A stretch of 64,000 nucleotides of DNA, taken from contig NZ_LR215042.1 in assembly GCF_900660695.1 (NCBI RefSeq), positions 558,001-622,000 of the forward strand, written 5' to 3'. The notes beneath the pieces were generated by a model that was not told the origin of the DNA, did not search any database, and was given only the letters and a program-made list of their open reading frames with translations. A program made the translations under genes and the position numbers. Position 1 is the first letter of the stretch; every line of letters begins with the position of its first letter. The stretch comes from Mycoplasmopsis meleagridis. Lineage in GTDB: Bacteria; Bacillota_I; Bacilli_A; Mycoplasmatales; Metamycoplasmataceae. Positions 50,588 through 60,097 of this stretch are shown piece by piece.

Positions 50588-50909
50588 ACAAAAACTCCTC
50601 TACTGCATTATTTTTATGCTTATAATAAGATGATTTACAAAAATATTGTTCATATCAATCTTTGTCAGTATATTTATTTATAAAGTCATTTTCAATAATC
50701 AACTTATTAGTTTCTTCCAAAAGATTTAATACTCTTTCCAATTTATTATCGGGTTCTAATACAGCTTCTTTTATATATCCTGATTTGGACTGTTTAGCCA
50801 ATAAATAACTTTGTTTGTTTGCTTTTTCAACATTGCATATTCCTTGCACTATCTTATATTTCTCTTTGTTAGACATTTGTTTTAAATAATTTCTTGGTAA
50901 AAATGTCAT
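50568..50909 (-). CDS. Small unknown protein, first gene of the cassette
   Basis: A 113-residue helical protein, starting MTFLPRNYLKQMSNKEKYKI; an AAAGGAG 6 bases upstream selects this ATG over an earlier in-frame one. It continues past an internal UGA (Trp in KDWYEQYF) and ends FLYYYLNS. I believe it belongs to the mycoplasma family labelled MG284/MPN403, from memory and not checked. Its last 20 bases overlap the proposed start of the next gene. No membrane segment is present. Confidence 0.6.
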
Positions 50910-50961
50910 TTTTTCTCCTTTCACTTCTTAATTCCAAAAAAATTATTTTTACCTTAAAAAA

Positions 50962-50999
50962 AATAAAAAAAGCGGAATAAATTGAAATTTTCCACTTTT
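50962..50999 (-). terminator. Terminator after rsmG
   Basis: On the minus strand AAAAGTGGAA pairs with TTCCGCTTTT (one A-C mismatch) and is followed by a long T-run. It overlaps the rsmG stop codon. Confidence 0.65.
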
Positions 51000-51624
51000 A
51001 ATTATATTTTTTTATATTATTTCAACTTAATGGCCAGTTTTTAGGAGTTTTAAAAATCTTCTGAAAAACTATTACATATGATTTTTTGCTATATTTTTTT
51101 ATTAATATTTTTTCTTTATATTCTGGAAAAATATTAATAAACTCATCAAGTTCCTTTTGATAATTTTCTCCTTTTATCAAATAAAAATAACCTTTATCCC
51201 TCAACAAATGATGTGACATTAAGAAAATATTTTTTATTGAAGAAACGGCTCTTGCGGTAATAACATCAAAAATATAATCTTTTACGTTTTCTGTTCTATC
51301 ATTAATTATCGTAAAATTTAAATTCAAATCATTTTTAACATTTTTAAGAAAATTGCATCTCTTTGTTTGACTCTCTATAATCGTTAATTCACAATAATTA
51401 TTTTCTATTAAAAACGGAAGAGAAGGGAATCCTGCTCCTGCTCCTATATCAAGTAATTTTAGATTATTTGGAAAAATTTCCATGTAAGGATTAAAGGCAT
51501 CTATAGAATTAATTATTCCTTCTAATCAAATTTCTTCTGTATTTTTAAACCCTGTTATATTCATAACCTTGTTTTGTTCGAAAACTAAAAAAGAATATTT
51601 TTTAAGCAAATTTTCGTTTTTCAT
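50998..51624 (-). CDS. rsmG: 16S rRNA (guanine-527 N7)-methyltransferase RsmG
   Basis: Methylates G527 in the 530 loop of 16S rRNA. It has 208 residues; the SAM-binding motif is LLDIGAGAGFPSLP, followed by IIESQTKRCNFL and DVITARAVSS, all typical of RsmG (GidB). A UGA-encoded Trp occurs early (EEIWLEG) and another at 51022-51024; the true stop is TAA at 50998-51000. It follows prs after 3 bases. Confidence 0.94.
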
Positions 51625-51627
51625 AAT

Positions 51628-52599
51628 CTATTTAGATATCTGACTTGCCAAATTTTCATATACCTCAGAAATAGAAGTTCCATTGATATGACATTCAATA
51701 ATTTTTGATAAAAAAGAATCTAAACTAACAATTTCTAATTTACTGTATTTACTTGATAAATAGGTATTATCAATTGAATCCGTTATGATGACCTTTTCTA
51801 TTGTTTCATCTTTTTCAAAAACATCAAATCCTTTGGTAAAAAGACCGTGAGTAGCTGCAACAATTATTTTTTTTGCTCCATTTTCCTTCAACGTGTGTAC
51901 AGCTTTTAAAATTGTGCCACCAGTATCGATAATATCATCAATAATTACTGCATTTTGATTTTTTACATTTCCAATAAGGCCCATAACTTCAGTTTGATTA
52001 GTACCAATTCTTCTTTTGTCTATTATTCCTATTTTTACTGTTTTAGAAATCAATTCAGCTAATTGTCTTGCCCTAAAAGTCCCACCATGATCAGGGGAAA
52101 CCACCGTAAAATCATATTTAGATTTTTTTATTGCTTTAGCCAAAGTATAAGAACCTCTTAAATCATCAATAGGTATATTAAAAAAACCCTGAATAGCTGG
52201 ATTATGTAAATCAACAGCAATTATTTTATTAGCTCCAGATACTTGTAATAAGTCAGCAACTAATTTTGCACCTATAGGTTGTCTTCCCCTTTCTTTCCTA
52301 TCTTGTCTAGCATAACCATAATATGTTAAAACAACAGTTATAGAATGCACGCTTGCCCTTTTCAAAGAATCAATGAATAATAATAAATCCATTAGATTAT
52401 CATTAACTGGTTTTGATGTATTCGCGATAATAAATGCATCTTTCCCTCTTACGGCTTTAGTGCTCACTAACATAGATTCACCATCTGAAAATGTTGTTTT
52501 TTTTATTTCGCTTAACGATAAATTTAGTCTGTTTGCAATTTTTTCTGCTAGAGATAAACAATTAGGCATACCAAAAATGATAACATTACATTTTTTCAT
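51628..52599 (-). CDS. prs: Ribose-phosphate pyrophosphokinase
   Basis: Makes PRPP from ribose 5-phosphate and ATP, for nucleotide salvage. It has 323 residues. Catalytic and binding motifs are RQDRKERGRQPI, AVDLHN, SPDHGGTFRARQLAE and the PRPP loop IIDDIIDTGGT. GGAG precedes the ATG. It lies between clpB (33 bases upstream) and rsmG, on the same strand. Confidence 0.97.
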   Translation of the reverse strand: MKKCNVIIFGMPNCLSLAEKIANRLNLSLSEIKKTTFSDGESMLVSTKAVRGKDAFIIANTSKPVNDNLMDLLLFIDSLKRASVHSITVVLTYYGYARQDRKERGRQPIGAKLVADLLQVSGANKIIAVDLHNPAIQGFFNIPIDDLRGSYTLAKAIKKSKYDFTVVSPDHGGTFRARQLAELISKTVKIGIIDKRRIGTNQTEVMGLIGNVKNQNAVIIDDIIDTGGTILKAVHTLKENGAKKIIVAATHGLFTKGFDVFEKDETIEKVIITDSIDNTYLSSKYSKLEIVSLDSFLSKIIECHINGTSISEVYENLASQISK

Positions 52600-52631
52600 T
52601 ATTTCTCCAATAAAATAAATTATAGGAAATA

Positions 52632-54794
52632 TTAGTTTTTTACCTGCTTTTCTCTTATACTGAATATACCCAAAGTAAAATCAACAAGATATGTTTTATT
52701 CTCAATAATTTGATTTTCAATTATTTTTTGTGCTAATAAAGATTCAATATGATTTTGAATATATCTTTTAATTGGTCTTGCACCAAAATTAGAATCATAC
52801 GCACTTTTAGAAATTGCAATTAAGGTTTTTTCACTAAATTCTATATTTATTGATTTATTTTCTCTTATTCTTTCACTTAATTTATTTAATTCTAAACTAA
52901 CTATTTCTTTTATGTTCTCGTGAGTTAAATAATTAAATGGAACAATTTCATCGACTCTATTAACAAATTCAGGTGTTAAATATTTCAAAATTAATTCTTT
53001 AAAATTAGCATTATTTATTTTATTTTTTAAAATTTCTTCTGCCCCCAAATTTGATGTCATAATAACTATTAGATTTCTACAATTGATAATTCTTCCCGTT
53101 GAATCAGTAATTGTTCCATTATCAAGCAGTTGCAGCAATATATTTAGAACATCTTTATGTGCTTTTTCAATTTCATCAAACAATAAAATGGTATAAGGAT
53201 TTTTTCTAATTTTTTCAGTTAGTGATTCGGTAGAATCAAATCCAACATATCCTGGGGGAGATCCAATTATCTTAGAAACTGAATGTTTTTCCATATATTC
53301 TGACATATCTATTCTTATCATTTGCTTTTCACTATCAAAAAGAGATAATGCAAGCGCTTTTGCTAATTCAGTTTTTCCTACACCAGTAGGACCTAAAAAC
53401 AAAAAAGAAGCGATAGGTCTATTAGGGTCGTTAATATCAGCTTTTGATCTTAAAATTGCTTGTGAAACAGCTTTGATTGCTTGTTTTTGACCAATTATTT
53501 TTTTTGACAATTCTTCATTTAGAGAAAGTAATTTTTGTTTTTCTGTTTCCAATAATTTTTTAACTGGAATATTTGTTCATTTTGATACTATTATTGCTAT
53601 TTCTTCAGGTGTTACAGTATCTTTAATAAGAGTAGAAGTAGAATTATTGATTTCATCTTCTTTTTCTTTGATTTCCTTTTCTAATTTAGGCATTTCAACA
53701 TACATTATTTTTGATGCTTTTTCGTAATTACTCTCGTTTTGTGCAATTGTTAAAATATGTTGTAAATTATCCATTTTGCTTCTCAAATTAGACAAATAAT
53801 TTAATCTATTCTTTTCTTGTTCTCATCTTATTTGTAAATCATTAATTACTAGATTAAGATCATTTATTTCTTTCGAAATTTTTTCTATTCTTTCGAAATT
53901 TTTATTAGTTTCTGTGAGAGCAATTTTTTCCATTTCTAATCTAGTTAATTTTTGTTTTGATTTTTCTAACTCCTCGGGTTGAAAATTAATTTCAGTTTTT
54001 ATTGTTGCCGCAGCTTCATCAACTAAATCAATCGCCTTATCAGGTAAAAATCTGTCACTTATATATCTTGAACTCAAATTAGCAGCCTTGATTAAAGCAT
54101 CATCTTGTATTTTTACGTTATGGAAATTTTCAAGACGTTCTTTTATTCCTCTTAAAATAGTAATTGTGTCGGAAATAGAAGGCTCATTTACATCTATTTT
54201 TTGCATTCTTCTTTCAAAAGCACTATCTTTTTCAATGTATTTTCTATATTCATCGAAAGTAGTAGCTCCTATTAAATGCAATTTCCCTCTTGCCATTAGT
54301 GGTTTTACAATGTTTGCTGCGTCCATTCCTCCGGATGCATTTTTTCCAGTTCCTATAAGCATATGAATTTCATCTATAAAAACAATAATATCTCCGTTTG
54401 AATCTTCAATTTTTTTTAGAACTTCTTTCATCCTTTGTTCAAATTGTCCTTGATAAGAGGCTCCCGCTATCATACTAGTAATATCAAGTTCTATTACATC
54501 TTTACCTTTTAAATTTTCTGGAACTTGTCCTTCAACTATTTTTCTTGCTAAACCTTCTACAATTGCTGTTTTTCCTACTCCTGGCTCGCCTACTAATACA
54601 GGATTATTTTTAGTTTTTCGACTTAAAATACGTATCATACGTCTTATTTCTTCGTCTCTATTTATAACTGGATCTAATTCATTTCTAGCTGCTAAATCAG
54701 TTAGATTTCTACCATATTTTTTTAATATATCCTCTTTTGATTTTTTTTCACTATTCATGTTGTTTAACAATTCATCAATATTACTAAAATCCAT
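52632..54794 (-). CDS. clpB: Disaggregase ClpB without N domain
   Basis: Hsp100 AAA+ machine that threads proteins out of aggregates with DnaK-DnaJ. The 720-residue protein has Walker A1 GEPGVGKT (69-76), the pore loop region [12 protein letters not shown], a middle coiled coil (residues ~300-410, which distinguishes ClpB from ClpC), and Walker A2 GPTGVGKTE. The ~140-residue Clp N domain is absent, as in short mycoplasma ClpB forms. UGA codons encode Trp in the middle domain. AAGGAGG precedes the start and a CIRCE element lies 20 bases upstream. Confidence 0.95.
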
Positions 54795-54814
54795 AAAGCC
54801 TCCTTATGATTATT

Positions 54815-54841
54815 TTAGCACTTAAGATATTTTGTTGCTAA
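54815..54841 (-). promoter_or_regulatory. CIRCE operator of clpB (HrcA site)
   Basis: In plus-strand reading TTAGCACTT-N9-TGTTGCTAA; the outer TTAGCA/TGCTAA arms and 9-9-9 spacing are those of CIRCE. The left arm is a near-consensus match. It lies 20 bases before the clpB ATG. Confidence 0.8.
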
Positions 54842-54884
54842 ATATTTTATATTATTTTGTTTTATTTTTTGTTATATTTTTTTT

Positions 54885-55505
54885 ATGCGTCTTAGAAATG
54901 ATAGAAATTCCGAAGAAAACATTAAGAAAACAAAATATTGATATTCTCCCGATAATTATCCTATTATTTTGAATAAAGAATCAATAATCGAAATAGGCAT
55001 GGGAAAAGGTGAAATGCTTACTAGAATGGCAAATGAAAATCCTAACATGATATTTTATGGTTTAGAAAAATATCCTACTGTTGCATATAAAGCAGTAAAA
55101 AAAGCAGAAAAATTAAATTTAAATAATTTTTTTATAATTCTTGATGATGCAAAAAATCTAAATAATATTTTCAATAATTATGCAAACACCATATGGTTGA
55201 CTTTTAGTGATCCCTGACCTAAAGCAAGACATGAAAAAAGAAGGTTAACATATAAAACTTATTTAGATGGATATGAAAAAATAATGGATAATGATAGTAC
55301 TTTAATTTTTAAAAGTGATAACGATAAACTATATGAGTATTCATTGGAAAATCTTATAAAAAATAAGTGAATAATTATTAAAAACGGAAACGATCTTCAC
55401 AAAAGTTCATTTCAAAAAAATAATATAATGACCGAATATGAAGAAAAATGAAGCAAACTAGGAAAGAACATTAATTTCATTTTTGCTAAAAAACCTATAA
55501 AATAA
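54885..55505 (+). CDS. trmB: tRNA (guanine-46 N7)-methyltransferase TrmB
   Basis: Forms m7G46 in tRNA variable loops. The 206-residue protein has the SAM motif [12 protein letters not shown], and the family signature [17 protein letters not shown], which includes a UGA-encoded Trp. No Shine-Dalgarno sequence precedes the ATG; a TATATT box ends 6 bases before it, suggesting a leaderless transcript. It is divergent from clpB. Confidence 0.94.
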
Positions 55506-55582
55506 AAAAAGTTGAAATTTAACGAATAGTACTATAATATAGCTAGTTATACTAATTTATTAACTAGTTTTCGAAAGGAAAT

Positions 55583-55879
55583 ATGACAAAAAAAGAATTT
55601 ATTTTAGAAATTGCTAAACAAATGGATGTACCCGTAAGAATGGCAGATAAATTTTTTGATGCTTTTGTTTTTGTTCTTAAAGAACAACTAATTGCAGAAG
55701 AAAAAATTCAGCTTTCAAATTTAGGTACTTTCGATACTAAAGTTAGAAGGGGCCGTGAAGCTGTAAATCCTTTTGCTAAAGAACAAGGTGAAAACGAGAA
55801 GCAAATCATTACAATTCCTGAAAAACGTATTGTTAAATTCACTCCTTCTAAATATTTAAGAGATATTGTTAATTTCTAA
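55583..55879 (+). CDS. hup: DNA-binding protein HU
   Basis: Nucleoid protein that bends DNA, 98 residues. It starts MTKKEFILEIAKQMDV and has LSNLGTFDTKVRRGREAVNP, the HU/IHF signature with the DNA-contacting arm. Pro in the arm tip region is conserved (NPFAKEQ). CGAAAGG precedes the ATG. The stop codon overlaps that of the convergent recU gene. Confidence 0.95.
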   Translation: MTKKEFILEIAKQMDVPVRMADKFFDAFVFVLKEQLIAEEKIQLSNLGTFDTKVRRGREAVNPFAKEQGENEKQIITIPEKRIVKFTPSKYLRDIVNF

Positions 55880-56361
55880 CTTATACAAGGTATAAAATCT
55901 ATTATTCCAGGAAAAGATAATTCAAGATTTATACCTTGTTTTTTTATTATTTCGTAGGATATTTTTTTATTTAAGAAATCTCTAATATTCTCATATTTAA
56001 CAAAATAAAATTCATCAAATATTGAAAAGAATATTATTAAAAATGATATTCCGCCGTTATTATTTATTTTTTCTAAATATTTAACTTGATGTTTCTTAAT
56101 GTTATTTTTTGGTAAATATTTTTCGTTTGTACTTTTTGCTTCAAATGCAACAAAATTCCCCTTAAAACAGCCTATATAATCTACCGTACTTTTATTGTAA
56201 ATTCTAGCTTCCGATAGTTCTCCTTTTTCATTCACTTTCTTGAATTTTACTGGAAGCATCTTTTTTTCAATATAAGCTATTTTATTCCTTTCATAATAAT
56301 CAATTGTCTTGTTTATAATCGTTTCTAAAAGCATCCCACGATTTTTTAAATATGTATTCAT
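55876..56361 (-). CDS. recU: Holliday junction resolvase RecU
   Basis: Resolves four-way junctions in Gram-positive recombination with RuvAB. The 161-residue protein begins MNTYLKNRGMLLETIINKTI (the NRGMxLE motif) and has catalytic residues in KSTVDYIGCFKGNFVAFEAK (DY...FEAK). KKHQVKYLEKI is also typical. It is convergent with hup and overlaps it by 4 bases. Confidence 0.92.
   Translation of the reverse strand: MNTYLKNRGMLLETIINKTIDYYERNKIAYIEKKMLPVKFKKVNEKGELSEARIYNKSTVDYIGCFKGNFVAFEAKSTNEKYLPKNNIKKHQVKYLEKINNNGGISFLIIFFSIFDEFYFVKYENIRDFLNKKISYEIIKKQGINLELSFPGIIDFIPCIS
55885..55946 (+). terminator. hup terminator embedded in the recU 3' end
   Basis: ACAAGGTATAAAATCT (55885-55900) pairs with AGATTTATACCTTGT (55925-55939), with one bulged A, followed by TTTTTTTAT. 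The whole hairpin lies inside the coding sequence of recU on the other strand. Confidence 0.8.
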
Positions 56362-56459
56362 ACACTACTTAATTCTAGTTTAAGAATTAAAAATTGCATA
56401 ATAAACAAAATGTGGAAAAAGAAGCGTTTTCGTTTAATTTTTGTTTAATTCAATATTAA

Positions 56460-56465
56460 TATAAA
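56460..56465 (+). promoter_or_regulatory. -10 box for a leaderless acpS transcript
   Basis: TATAAA in the context ATATAAAATTAAT, 10 bases before the ATG and with no Shine-Dalgarno sequence; same context and spacing as at mnmG. Confidence 0.4.
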
Positions 56466-56475
56466 ATTAATTAAT

Positions 56476-56784
56476 ATGAATATTGGGGTAGACTTAGTTA
56501 AAATTTCTAGATTTAATAATAAAACTGAGGGATTTATAAAAAGAATATTACATAGAGAAGAATATGCCTATTTTACTGATATAAACGATAATTTAAAAAC
56601 AAAAACTTTAGCAACTTTTTGAGCAATAAAGGAAGCTATTTTTAAGGCAAATAATTCGTATTATAGCTTTGCTAAAATACTACTTAAAAAAGAAAATAAT
56701 AAGTGAATTCATCCTAATTTTTCTATTTCAATATCACATGAAGATGATTATTTAATTGCCTTTGTAATTGAAAATAAGGAGTAA
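56476..56784 (+). CDS. acpS: Holo-[acyl-carrier-protein] synthase
   Basis: Transfers 4'-phosphopantetheine from CoA to acyl carrier protein. The 102-residue protein starts MNIGVDLVKISRF, with the catalytic Asp6 and the second motif FWAIKEAIFKA (WxxKEA with Trp from UGA). The C-terminus has ISISHEDDYLIAFV. It is slightly shorter than usual (~120). It is followed by plsC after one base, so both may serve lipid metabolism. Confidence 0.93.
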
Positions 56785-56785
56785 A

Positions 56786-57535
56786 ATGCTAAGTTTTAAT
56801 CTAAAAATGATTTTTTGCTGACCTGTTTTTCTATGATATTTATGAAGAATCGTGGCATATGCAAAAAAATATAAAAAAATGCCTGAACATCACTATCCTC
56901 AGCAAAGAAATAATTGATTACTAAAAAGAGCAAAAATGCTCCTTTGAATGTACAATATAAAACTGATTATAAAAGGATATAACAATTTACCTAAAGGACC
57001 TTTTATATTAACGCCTAATCATAAATCAAATATCGATCCTCTAATAGTATTAAAAGCTCTTGAAAAACAAACAAAAGAAAAAGATGTGCAAAATAAAATC
57101 CCCACTTTTTTAGCAAAGAAAGAATTAAGAAAATCTAAATTAGCGATGGCCGCTATAACTTTAAATGATGGCGTATTGATTGATAGGCAAAATTTTAGAG
57201 AGGCAATCAAATCTCTTAAAGAATTCGGTGATTTTGTCAAAGAAAATCACACTGTGGGAGTAGTTTTCCCTGAAGGAACTAGAATCAATAGCGCTAAATT
57301 AGGAGAATTTAAAGAAGGCGCTTTTAAAGTTGCCTACAATTATTACCTTCCAATTGTTCCTTTAGCAATTTCTGACACAAGGGATGCTACTAATAAAAAA
57401 AGAAGAAAAAAATTGATTATTAATGTTACTTTTTTGCCTATGATTAAACCTAATACGATAATTTCAATGGAAAAAGGTGCAATTGCAAAAAAAGTTAAAA
57501 ATAATATAGAAGAGGTTCTTTATAATGGCCACTAG
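56786..57535 (+). CDS. plsC: 1-acyl-sn-glycerol-3-phosphate acyltransferase PlsC
   Basis: Adds the second acyl chain to make phosphatidic acid. The 249-residue protein has an N-terminal hydrophobic anchor rich in UGA-encoded Trp (FCWPVFLWYLWRIVAYA), the catalytic NHKSNID (HX4D type, residues ~77-83) and the glycerol-phosphate-binding FPEGTR (~161-166). AAGGAG upstream lies in the acpS 3' end. It overlaps scpA by 11 bases. Confidence 0.95.
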
Positions 57536-58319
57536 AGTAAGTTTATATGAAACAGAAGATAAAAAATATGATATTAAATTAGAAAATTTTGACGGCCCTC
57601 TTGATTTGCTTTTAGCTTTAGTTCAAGAAAAAAGAATTGATATCATGGATGTTGATTTGGTAGAGCTTGCAACTGAATACTTAAGAATAGTAAATAATTG
57701 AAAAGATAAACTAGAAAATGGACAAAACGAAAATAATGAAGATGCTTCCGTTTTAGGAGATTATTTAGTTATGGCTTCAACTTTATTGCTTCTCAAAACT
57801 AAAATGCTTCTTTATACTCCTGAAGAAAAACCAGAAATAGAAGAAAGTAAAAGAGAAATTTTACAAAGACTTTATGAATATCAACAATTCAAAGAAGTTT
57901 CTAAAGCGTTACGTGAACAAGAAGGCCTTAGAAAAGATATTTTTATTAAAAAAGCTAGCAATGTAGATGAATTTATTATTGACGATGATAAATTAACTAT
58001 TGATGGCCATTCAAATCCTCTTAAACTTATCCTTGTCCTTAGAAAAATGTTTGAAAGAGCTTTTGCAAATCAATTAAAAAAAACTAAGTTAGATCACTTT
58101 GATAAAACGCCTAAGGATCAAATCCCTTTTATTTTAAATCTATTCGAAAATCACGAAGTTGTTACTTTTGAAATGATATTTACTCAGCCTACATTAAATC
58201 ACTTTGTTATAACTTTAATGGCCGTTTTAGATTTAGCTAGAAGACAAATAATTAGAATTTATCAAGAAGAAGATTTTGGTATATTAAAATTCGAGAAAGG
58301 CCCTGAATATGAAGAATAA
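57525..58319 (+). CDS. scpA: Segregation and condensation protein A
   Basis: Kleisin of the SMC-ScpAB complex that organises and separates chromosomes. The 264-residue protein has the N-terminal motif KLENFDGPLDLLLALVQEK (residues ~18-36), DYLVMASTLLLLKTKMLL and the C-terminal winged-helix domain. It overlaps plsC by 11 bases and scpB by 11. Confidence 0.94.
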
Positions 58320-58893
58320 TATTATTGAAGCACTATTATACATACAAGGCGACGAAGGACTTAATTTAGAACAATTACAAGAAATATTTAACCTTAAAAA
58401 TAAAGCTGAAAGCAAAAAAGTAATGAATGATTTCATCAAAAATTATAACGCTAGAGAAACTGCTCTTAAAGTAGTAGAATTTAACGAAATTTACAAATTT
58501 GCAACAAGAGAAACCTACAAGCAATATATCCAAAAAATGGTGCAAGTTGTTAAGAAACATCGTCTTTCAAATGCTGCCATTGAAGTTGCTGGAATTATTG
58601 CCTATAAACAACCTGTTACTCGTTCAATGGTTAGCAACATTCGTGGGATTTCAAGTGATAGTTTAATTGAAACTTTAGTCAATAAAGGAATGATAGAAGT
58701 AGTTGGTATTAGCAATACTCCTGGGCAACCTAAACTTTATGGCGTTACTAATAAATTTTATGATTATTTTAGAATTAAATCTATGAATGAACTTCCAAAA
58801 CTAAACGAATTTAACTATATAGATGGCGAGGATAAAGAAGAAGATTTTAGCCTTTTTGATAGTCAAAGAGAAGAAAACAATTTTCATCAATAA
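58309..58893 (+). CDS. scpB: Segregation and condensation protein B
   Basis: Partner of ScpA in the SMC complex, 194 residues with two winged helices. Typical segments are IIEALLYIQGDEGL at the start and LSNAAIEVAGIIAYKQPVTR, then RGISSDSLIETLVNKGMIEV. The start overlaps the end of scpA by 11 bases. A terminator follows at once. Confidence 0.94.
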   Translation: MKNNIIEALLYIQGDEGLNLEQLQEIFNLKNKAESKKVMNDFIKNYNARETALKVVEFNEIYKFATRETYKQYIQKMVQVVKKHRLSNAAIEVAGIIAYKQPVTRSMVSNIRGISSDSLIETLVNKGMIEVVGISNTPGQPKLYGVTNKFYDYFRIKSMNELPKLNEFNYIDGEDKEEDFSLFDSQREENNFHQ

Positions 58894-58917
58894 TAGTGTT
58901 ATTTTGCACTATTTTTT
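58892..58917 (+). terminator. Terminator after scpB
   Basis: AATAGTG and CACTATT arms with an 8-base loop and TTTTT; it begins in the scpB stop codon and ends 6 bases before the next ATG. Confidence 0.8.
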
Positions 58918-58922
58918 AATAT

Positions 58923-59795
58923 ATGAACACAAATTGAAAAACTTTTAAAATAAGTAAAGAAAATGATTCTAAAAAGATCTTAAATTTTATTAAAGACGTT
59001 CTTTATGATTATCCAATTAGTCTTATTTATAAACTATTTCGCCAAAAAGATATAAAAATTAATGACCAAAGAATTAGTAATGAAAAATTAAGAATTAAAA
59101 CTGGTGATATGGTAAGTATTTTCTTCGCAAAAGAAATTAAAACAAAAAAAGAAAGCAAGATAAATGTAGATATTAATTTTAGAATTATTTATGAAGATAA
59201 AAATATTCTTTTAATTAATAAACCAAGTGGTATTTCAATACATTCGGAAAGTAATTCTTTAGATTTACAAGTTTTAAAATATTTAAACTATAAGAATGAA
59301 ATTGGAGAATTTAGAGCTTCTCATGTCGGAAGATTAGATAAAGAAACTAGCGGCCTAATTATTTATGCTAAAAATTATTTTTCAGTCGCAGAATTAAACA
59401 GAAAAATAAATTCTTTTGAAAAAATTTATGCTTTTAAATCAGACTATAATGGTTTAGATAGAGAAATTAATTTACTTATCGAAAAAAATAAAAATAATTT
59501 TCTAAAAGCAAAAATTATAAATTCTTATTTTGCTAACAAAAATACTGCAAAAACATATATTTATAAAAAAAATAATGTCTGATATGCCAAATTATTAAGT
59601 GGCAAAAAACATCAAATTAGATTAAGTATGAAATGCTTAAATGCTCCTATTTATGGGGATAAAAAATATAATGGACCTAAAGCTAATAGATTATATTTAC
59701 ATTGTAATTTTTTAAAGTTTAAAAACTTAGAAGGTAAATTGGAATATTTGAATGATAAAGAATTCTATTCCCCTATTCCTTGGAAAGAAAAATAA
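58923..59795 (+). CDS. RluC/RluD-family 23S rRNA pseudouridine synthase
   Basis: A 290-residue protein with an N-terminal S4 RNA-binding domain (residues ~30-70) and a catalytic domain containing ILLINKPSGISIHSES and HVGRLDKETSGLIIYAK, where Asp is the catalytic residue. The C-terminal segment KHQIRLSMKCLNAPIYGDKK is typical. It is RluC- or RluD-like; the target uridines cannot be told by eye. It starts 6 bases after the scpB terminator without a Shine-Dalgarno sequence. It overlaps gatC by one base (TAATG). Confidence 0.9.
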
Positions 59796-60097
59796 TGAAA
59801 GAAATTAACAAAGATAAACTAAAAAATATTGTTTCTTCGATAATGCTTAATCCTACCAATGAAGTTATTGAAAATATCTTACAAGAATGAAACATATTGC
59901 ATGAAAATTTAGCCATACTAGATCAATTAGATTTAAAAAATGTTGAACCATTAACTCATATAGATGAGAATAAATATATTGATTTTTTAAGAGAAGATAA
60001 AGTCGATACATCTTTTTCTATCAGTAAAAAAGATGCTTTAAAAAATGCAAAAGAAAAAGATGAAGATTTTATTATCACAGTTAAGGTGGTAAATTAA
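59795..60097 (+). CDS. gatC: Asp/Glu-tRNA amidotransferase subunit C
   Basis: Small subunit that holds GatA and GatB together, 100 residues. The motif LKNVEPLTHIDENK (near residue 44) is diagnostic. A UGA-encoded Trp appears in LQEWNIL. It overlaps both neighbours by one base (TAATG), so gatC and gatA are coupled to the pseudouridine synthase gene. Confidence 0.93.
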
